Shown here piece by piece: positions 1 through 9,000 of a DNA stretch of 64,000 nt. A model generated the notes under the pieces. That model had not been told where the DNA came from. It did no database searches and worked only from the letters and a program-made list of their open reading frames with translations. Where the stretch lies: contig NZ_AFWE01000196.1 in the NCBI RefSeq assembly GCF_000222585.1, positions 1-64,000 of the forward strand, read 5' to 3'. The first letter of the stretch is position 1, and the number at the start of each line of letters is the position of its first letter. The DNA is from Vibrio scophthalmi LMG 19158 (GTDB lineage: Bacteria > Pseudomonadota > Gammaproteobacteria > Enterobacterales > Vibrionaceae). Position numbers and translations under genes: made by a program.

Positions 1-3000
1 AAGTCATTGCTATCTGGCGCAGGGGTGAAACTCACTAGGTTTTGCGTGAGCGCTTGGTTGATCTCACTCACCGTACCGCTAATGGTAATGGTGTTCCCAC
101 CCGTGACATTAACGGTGAGGTTGTTGTTACTCGCCACCGTGGCATCTTGCGCCAACGTACCGCTATCAACGTTCAGTGTTAACGTGTAGCTCGCATTCGG
201 GTCATCCAATGTGGCATCGATATCATTAATCGTGAATCCTTTAACGAACACCGAGGTATCTTCTGCGGTTTGAAGGTTATTGATATCTTCAAAATAAGGG
301 CGGTCGTTAACAGCCTCTACAACCACTCCCACTTCAAACTGGCTGATTGGGCCAAGGTGTTTAACGCCATCATAACCCGTATCAACGGACTGCACTTTGA
401 TCGTCAGTTGGTCTGGATCCCACGTGCCTTGGTTTTGGTCACCCGAGTTAAACACCACTTTATCGATCGATTGCGCATTCACCTCTAGTTGCCATACTCC
501 ACCACCTAAATCGGTCGCGAGCGTAATGCCATCATCAAAGAAGATCTGACCACCAGCAGGGACATTCTCCACCGTAATCAACAAGGTTTCTGGCTGATCT
601 TGAGCGCTATCTGATGGCAATAAATCTATCTTATCAATCACACTGGCGTTTATGGTGATGTCAATGTTCTGCCCTTCATCACCCGTCACCGAATCAACTG
701 GATCGGTATCGACAGGATCTCCTACCGGAGTTACATCTATCGTAAATTGACCAGTATGTTCCACAGGAACACCCAGCAGTTGTTCTTGAGTAAAGACAAC
801 AATATTAATATCAGCCTTACCACTGAAGTTTTTGGCCGGTGTGATCGTTACTTGTGATAAATCGATGGAGGTAACACTTGGATTGGTTAATTGAATCGTC
901 CATTCACCGCCACCGTTGTTTTTCACCACAAAATCACTCGAAGTACTATCAACAATAAAGTCGTCTGGTACACCAGTGAGTTTGGCAGATAAGAACTGCT
1001 CTGAACCATCAGTATCGGTAAGGGAGATCTGTAAGCCACTGCCGTTACTTTCCAGGTGAATATCGGTATCTTCATCGCCAACCACGACAATGTTGTCAGA
1101 CGCTTCTGGCATCGTCACTGGGTCAACAACCGGTGTAATGTCGAAAGACATCTCGGCACTAAAGGTCTTGTCGGCCTGTTCATCTGGTGTTTGTGTGGTC
1201 CCCGTTTGGTCAAAGATGGTTTTATCACTAACGGTTCCAGTGACTCGCACTTCAACGGTATTGTTGTTATTGCCCGTTGGGTAATTGTGTTTTGGAACAA
1301 AATAGATTGCTTGCAATGCCGCTTCTATCACCGCGGGATCACTCGATTCAATCACCAACACACCTGGTGTTGTGGTTGTAATTGGATCGCCATTAATGTC
1401 GGCAAAGAAACCTAAGTCACTATCAACCAGTTCAATCTCTACTTTACTTAACGTTTCACGCCCTTGCGTTGGTGCATCACGTTCATCTGCGAGCGCGATA
1501 TCAAGCTCAAGTTTGATTAAGTTATCTTCTAGAGCGTCAGCGGAGAGCTCTGCGCCTGTACCCGCTTCAACAGAGCTTGCATCAATCGTGAAACTTGGCG
1601 TGACGTCGGTATCTTCCGGTTGCGGACTACCGCCCGATGAGACTGGCACATCAACCAATGGCGTCACGGCAAACTTCACATCAACCGGTAACACTTTCTC
1701 ATCACCGGAGATGGTATCAGTGGTCACGACCGACATAGGAATAATGAAATCACCAGCGTAATCTTCCGGAGTTATAAACTCCCAACCAGCCGGAATAATC
1801 AGATCGCCACCCGCTGTTACTTGCGCTTCAAAAATATACATTTCATTGGCGAAATCATACGTACCGCCACTGATCACCAGCCCCGACACTTCCGCCGGAA
1901 TGTCACTGTGCGCAATGACGATGGTGACTTGGTCTGCGATACCATCCGCCGTGCCCGCTTTCAGTTTGATCACGTTCGATAATTGGCTACTAACATCAAA
2001 CTGGTTATCTTCTTGGCCTAAGATAATCGCGGTAGGCGCCGTGATTTCCTCAACCTCTGCAGCTTCACTGGTTAGGGTGGATACATCACTTGGGAATACT
2101 AAGTCGACGATGGTTTTCACTTCGCGTGGCGCGCTGCCTTCGCCTTCATCACCGGCGTCTCGCACTTCAGCAACGAACTCGACTTTTATGCTATTTTCAG
2201 CCGCCCCAGCATTGGGATAAGTGAGGCCTTTTGGCGCTGAAATGGTGAAGTTTTCTTCATCCAAAATCGTCCACGAACCATCACCATTATTGACCGCGCC
2301 AAACACGATCAATTGATCCATTACCGCTTCGAGATCGGCATCTGGAATGCCACCAGTAAAACCTGCAAAACGCACCACCACTTGATCGACATTTTCCGTT
2401 GAGCTTGGGTCGAGATCTTGGAACTTAACGATGTTGGCATCACCATTTTGATCATTAATGGTAAAGTCAATTCGACCGTTACTGTTACCATCATCGGCAT
2501 CATTGATTGACGTGACGACGTTACCATTGCTGTCTTCAATGCTCAGAGTACCATCAGGTTCCACAACAGGACGCACGACAATACTTAGTTGCCCCGTGAC
2601 ATCTGCTTCCACCGTCAGCGATGGATCATCTTCATCGATCTCTTTGACTTTTAATACGCTGGTTAGGGTAAAGTCCTTACTGGAGTCCTCCCCTGGGCGC
2701 ACAAAGATTTTCGGTGGTGTTGAGCTCTGATCCAGCCCAGTAATATTCAATACGCCATTAGTGTAAGAAATATTACTAAAACCGGATTGCAGAACACCGT
2801 CAATCACGACATCGTTGCCATCAACTCGGATGTCGACCTCTTCACCGGCAATAGTAGGAAAACCAGAGATAGTGATTTCAGTGACAAACTCGTAATCACG
2901 GCCATTGGTGGTTGCGGTACTATCTGGCGAAGCGCCATTGGTTTCGATAGGCCAAGGTACCCGAATAAAGGTATCTTCATTGCCTGCCGAGGTGTTGCTG

Positions 3001-6000
3001 TAGCTATTCGTCGCGCCCCCCATTTCAATCACAGGCTCGATATTGACCTTTAGGACACCATTCACTTCACGCACGTGGCCATCATTTTCTGTCACCACCA
3101 CTTTCGCATCGATGGTGATGTCATCCGTCGAGTACTTAGGAGGACGGATGGTGATGCCTGATTGATAGTTCTCTTGCGTAATGTTGGCTTGATAGATTGG
3201 CTTACCCCCTTCTTGGCCTACGTAGACCAAGTCAATCGCACCGCCATTAGCATCAAACAGCTCAACACCATCTGGAATATTAGATAACAGAACAGACAAA
3301 CTCTCAGAGCCGTCAAAGACGCTATCATCTTCCTCGCCCGATAACACCGCGAAACTAATATCGGCCTCGGTACTTTCATTGATGGTCACTTGTGCGCCAA
3401 CCAAGCCAGACGGTGGATCATATTCGTACCATGTTCCCAGCACGCCGCCCGTTGCAGGCTCTTCTGGTACATCCGGTAAAAATGGAATATCAGCGACGCC
3501 TTTCACGGTGACATTGACGGTTTTCGCCGCGCCCATCGGCTTAGTATCCACCACTTGTGAGCCATCGGCTAAGGTGGCGGTATCTTTAACAATACCAACC
3601 ACATCAAAACTGAAATCAACGTTACTGTGCAGTGGCGGTTGGATTTCAACGAATGGCAATGCCGCTTCAGGGATCTCAAACACACCCGGCGAGAGTTCCA
3701 CTATTGGGCTATCACCGGTGCCGATCCAACGCACTTCATAGCCAACCAGTACAGAGCCATCTTCTGATTTGAAATTATCAAGATGCACAAACTGTGCTTC
3801 TGAATCATCGTTTGGCGTGTCGATATCATCTGTTGAGCCTAACGAGATAACCTTATTGAGCGTAAACGCTTCGTGATCGGTTTCTGGATCAATCGTGTCT
3901 TGCGTTTTCGCGTTATCTTCAAAGATGGTGATTCGACTGACACTGAAAGAGCCTTGGTCAGCAATCGGATTAACATTGATCACCAACTCTTGCACGACGG
4001 ATTCAGCCTGCTCTTTGCCTGCGAGTGCGTTGTCGGTCTCTTCTGTCAATGCGGTGGCATTAAACTTAATGAAACCTGAGAAGTGATCAATCGGATTCAC
4101 TTGCACCGAATTAATATCGCCCGAGGTAATTTCATACACGCCCGGAGAAACTTCATTGATCACTTGGTCATTGCCATCCAGCAGTTCGAATTTACCTTCC
4201 CCTGCGGTGACTTCTAAGCGATAAGTGATCGTTTCTGGGTTACTGCCATCTTGCGTTACAGCTTGCAAGGCAAGGTTGGCATTTTCACCATCTTCAAACA
4301 GCGAATAAGTGTAGAGACTGTTCGCATCATTCCACTCTGCGATATCAGCAACCGCCTCAACCTCGATGTTCAAATTGCCGCCAATGGCATGATCTGGGGT
4401 TACACCATTGAGTATTTCAACCGTTATCGGCACCGAGAAACCACCATCACCTGACGAATAATTTCGATCGGGCACAAAGTAAAGATTATCAATGCTGGCA
4501 ATCGTCGTCGTAGGATCGATAGTTTGTTGTACATCATCCGCATTTAACACCACACGGCCATCTGGTTGCGTGGTTAACTCAGTGTAAGTCGTGCCATCGA
4601 AGAAGTAGAATTTACCGTTATGCGTGCCCGCTTCAATAATAACCGTGCCGACTTTCTCACCATTATCTAAGTCGAACAACTTAACGGTTAAGTCCACTTT
4701 GCTTGGCGTTATCGCTAACGAACCTTGATTGTCTTCGACATTACTGTTGGTTATAGGCGGATTAAAGGTCAGTGAACTGTCTCGGCCTGAATCCTCAAAG
4801 CTCACCACGCTTGAAGATTCAATTATCGCGTCTCTATCTAAGATATTCACAGTGTAGGTTTTGACTGAGGTATCTTGATCACCATCAGTCGCGGTAACCG
4901 TCATGCTAAAGGTGAATTGGCCACTTTCATGCTCGAGGTTATCGACTGGCGTAAAGCGGAACTGGCCTCGATCGCCCGAGGTAGGGCGAACTTGCAATGT
5001 CCCTTGTACAATGTTGTCGGTGATAGTGCCGCCAGAATCACGGATGGTTTCGACAACCGTCACTGTTGTACGCGCTCCGGCCGGATCTAAGGCATCAACG
5101 TAAGTTCCGTCGGCAAGTAGAAAACGAATCTCCCCATTTGGAGTATCGTTACCTTCCACTAGCGTTATTTCAGCACCATCAGCGCCCGGTTTACCAAAAA
5201 GATTCGATCGAGTGCTATTCGTCTCGCCTTCAATAACCGTGATTGTTCGGTCGATGATATTAGGAACGTCATCACGTACCACAATATCCAGTGGCAGAGT
5301 GGCGGTTGGATCTTTGTCGAAATCCAATCCGCGAATATCAAAACCAATTGTAATATCGTTTTGACCTTGTCCGGCAGGATGGTCAAAAGGTTGCTCAATA
5401 GTAAAGGCGTAGCTGTTATCTGCAGTATCAAAAATCAAGGTGAAGACCGTATCGCCATCCGTTGCGGTTTGCGCGGTATGAGTCACCTTAGTGCCATCGG
5501 TTTGCACTGCGGCCCATACCAAGTCTTGCTCATCTGATTTTAACCCATCTAATGCACTATCAAGATTAACGATCTCATACTCTGTGATGCCATCAGCGCC
5601 CTCTTCTACAATAAAATTACCCGCCGCAGTGGTACTCTCTTTGTTACCATCAGAGCCGATGCGCGCAAGATCATCCTCATCAACTAACTTATTACCGCTT
5701 ATCTCGGTCATTGTGGGTAAATCATCGCTGATATCAACCAAGATACTTTTCGCGCTGGTATCACCATCGAAATCAGTGGCAATAACGGGGAACGTTAATG
5801 TAGTGAGATCTGAGCCTTGAGCGTGATCAATTGGCGCTTTGAGTTCAAAGCTATAGTCACCATTAGCTTTAAGAGTTAAAACAAACACCTCAACGCCGCC
5901 AGCACTACCTGTGTAAGTATGTTGGTTAGTCGCGGGATCAATAACAGGGCCGGACATCGCCACATCGATGCCTCCGGACTGCAAGCCAGTAACCGGAGAA

Positions 6001-9000
6001 GTGGTCGATTCTAAACTGTATTTAACCACTGAATCGGCGCCTTGTACCGTCGTAAAGCTGCCATCGACCGTAAGTTCTGTCGCGCTAGGACTAGAACCAT
6101 CACTGAGATCATTTTCGTTAACCGCCAAACGCTCAACGTCATCTACGGTGGGCACGTCATCAATGACGGTGATCGGCAGCGCAATCGCTGAACTTTCATC
6201 GTTATCAAAATCAATTACGCTGATTTGGAAGTTGATATCAAGCTGGTTTTCACCTTGACCCGTTGGGTGATCGAGTGCTTTTAACAAGGTAAAATCATAG
6301 CGCTGCGTCTGAGTGTTAAACACCATGGTAAACACCGCTTCGTTACCCGTTTCCGTTTGCGCGGTGTAGGTAATGAGATCGCCCACAGTGGTTGTGGTTG
6401 CCCACTCTAAGTTTTCGCCGCCTGATTTTAAGCCATTAAGTACCGATGCTTCATTGGCAATGGTGATCGCTTTGAGCGCATCTGCCCCTTCAGTAATATC
6501 GAACGTACCGCCAATGGTAATGGGTTCTTTATCTGGATCAGAGCCGACGATAGCAATGTCGTCTTCATTAACGATTTGATCGCCAGTGAAGCTATTAATC
6601 ACGGGTGCATCATCGACTAAATTAACAATCAATGGTTTAGTGCTGGTATCACCATCTTGGTCAGTGGCAACCACTGAGAAAGTAATATCTTTGTCGTCTT
6701 CTGTGTCGGCGTGGTCAATCGGCGCTTTTAGCTCAAATTCATAACTACCAGCACTGCCATTCAAGGTAAGAATGAATACCTCACCATCCGCAGTAGAGCC
6801 AGTATAAGTATAAGTTTGTGTCGCTTGATCAAACACTTCGCTAATCGTGAGCGCTTTACCTTGTGATTGCAGACCTGCAACCGGATCAGTCAATGAGGCA
6901 AGGTGATAAGTGATCACTTGGTCAGCCCCTTGCGTCACATCGAAAACGCCAGAGTCTTTGAGTGAATCAGTGCCCTGATCAGAGCCGCCGGTTAAATCAT
7001 CTTCATCCACGCTCAGTGGCAAAATCGTATTAATCAGTGGAATGTCATCAACCACTGTAATCGTTAGTGGCTTGGCTGCGGTCGTATCGCCATCAAAATC
7101 GGTGGCGCTCAGTATAAAATCAAGCGCGAGACTATTCTCACCTTGTCCTACAGGATGATCCAAAGGCTCAAGCAAAGTGAAGCTATAGCTGTTATCGCTG
7201 GTATCAAGAACTAAGGTAAACACCGTCGCCCCTGAAGTGGTCTGAGCGGTATACGTAAACTGTGTGCCATTTTGCACCGGACTACCCGCTTGCCATTCTA
7301 CCGCTTCAGTGCCCGATTTGAGCCCCGAGAGTACGCTATCAATATTGGTGACTTGAAAGCTTTTTAGCCCATCGGCTCCAGCATCAATATCAAAGTTACC
7401 ATCGATTTGATTGCTGCCATCAAGAGCTGAACCAATGGTTGGAATGTCATCTTCATCAACACTGGTTTCGCCAGTAAAGCCATTCAGTACCGGTGCATCA
7501 TCAACCAGTTTGACCACTAATGGTTTTATGCTGGTATCGCCATCTCTGTCGGTGGCGACAATTGAGAAGGTGAGATCTTTGTCATCTTCATTTGCGGCAT
7601 GATCAATCGGTGCTTTTAGTTCAAACTGATAATTACCGTCGCCTTTTAGCGTCAGCACAAACACATCACCATCAGCACTTGATCCGGTATAGGTGTAGGT
7701 TTTTGTCGCTGAATCAAACGATTCGTTGATGCTCACTTCCTTACCCTGTGACATCAAGCCGCTTACAGGAACGGTCAATGATTCAAGATGGTACGTGATC
7801 ACTTGATCAGCGCCTTGCGTGGTATCAAACACGCCAGTATCGATCAGTGAATCGCTACCTGCATCGGTGCCATTGGCTAAATCGTCTTCATCAACACTCA
7901 GTGGCGCAATGGTGTCTATTTGCGGCACATCATCAACGACCGTAATCACCAATGGCTTAGCCGCTGTGGTGTCGTTATCAAAGTCCGTTGCTGTTACTTC
8001 AAAGGTCAGATCAAGCGTGTTTTGCCCTTGCGCATCAACATGGTTAAGCGGCTTATCGAGCGTAAAGCTGTAGCTATTGTCACTGGTGTCAAACACCAAG
8101 CTAAACACGGTTTCACCCGAGGTTGTTTGCGCTGTATAGGTGAACTGAGTGCCAACTTGTTCAGGGCTGCCCGCTTTCCACTCTAGGCTATCATCGCCAG
8201 AGCTTAGGCCATTAAGCAAAGTGCCGATATTAGTCACCTGATAGCTTTTAACGCCATCAGCGCCTTCGCTAATATCAACGGTGCCGCCAATAATATTGCT
8301 GCCAACTTGCCCAGGCCCAATATCCGAACCAATGGTTGGGATATCATCCTCATCTACGCTGGTCTGGCCGCTAAAGCCATTTAGGATCGGCGCATCATCT
8401 TCTAGAGTGACGACGAGTGGTTTCGTACTGGTATCACCATCTTGGTCAGTGGCGACAATCGAGAACGTCAGATCTTGGTTGGTTTCACTGTCGGGATGAT
8501 CGATCGGCGCTTTTAGCTCAAATTGATAGTTACCGTTGCCACTTAGGATTAACACAAATACAGGGCCATCGGCGGTTTCACCTGTGTAGGTGTAGGTTTT
8601 TGTCGCCGTGTCGAACGACTCACTGATGGTGACCGGTTTACCTTGTGATAACAGACCAGAAACAGGGCTAGTTAATGATTCCAGTTGGTAAGTAACGACC
8701 CCATCAGCACCTTGCGTGGTATCAAACACGCCAGAGGCGGTCAACGAATCATTGCCCTCATCGGTACCGCCGACCAAATCGTCTTCATCAACACTCAATG
8801 GTGCGATGGTATTAATCAGCGGAATATCATCCACCACAGTGATCGTCAGCGGTTGCTCGCCCGTGGTGTCATTATCAAAGTCCGTCGCGGAGACTTGGAA
8901 GGCTAACTCTAGGTTATTTTCACCTTGCGAATCAGCATGATCGAGAGGTTTGAGCAAAGTAAATTGATAGCTGTTATTGCTGGTATCAAATACCAAGGTA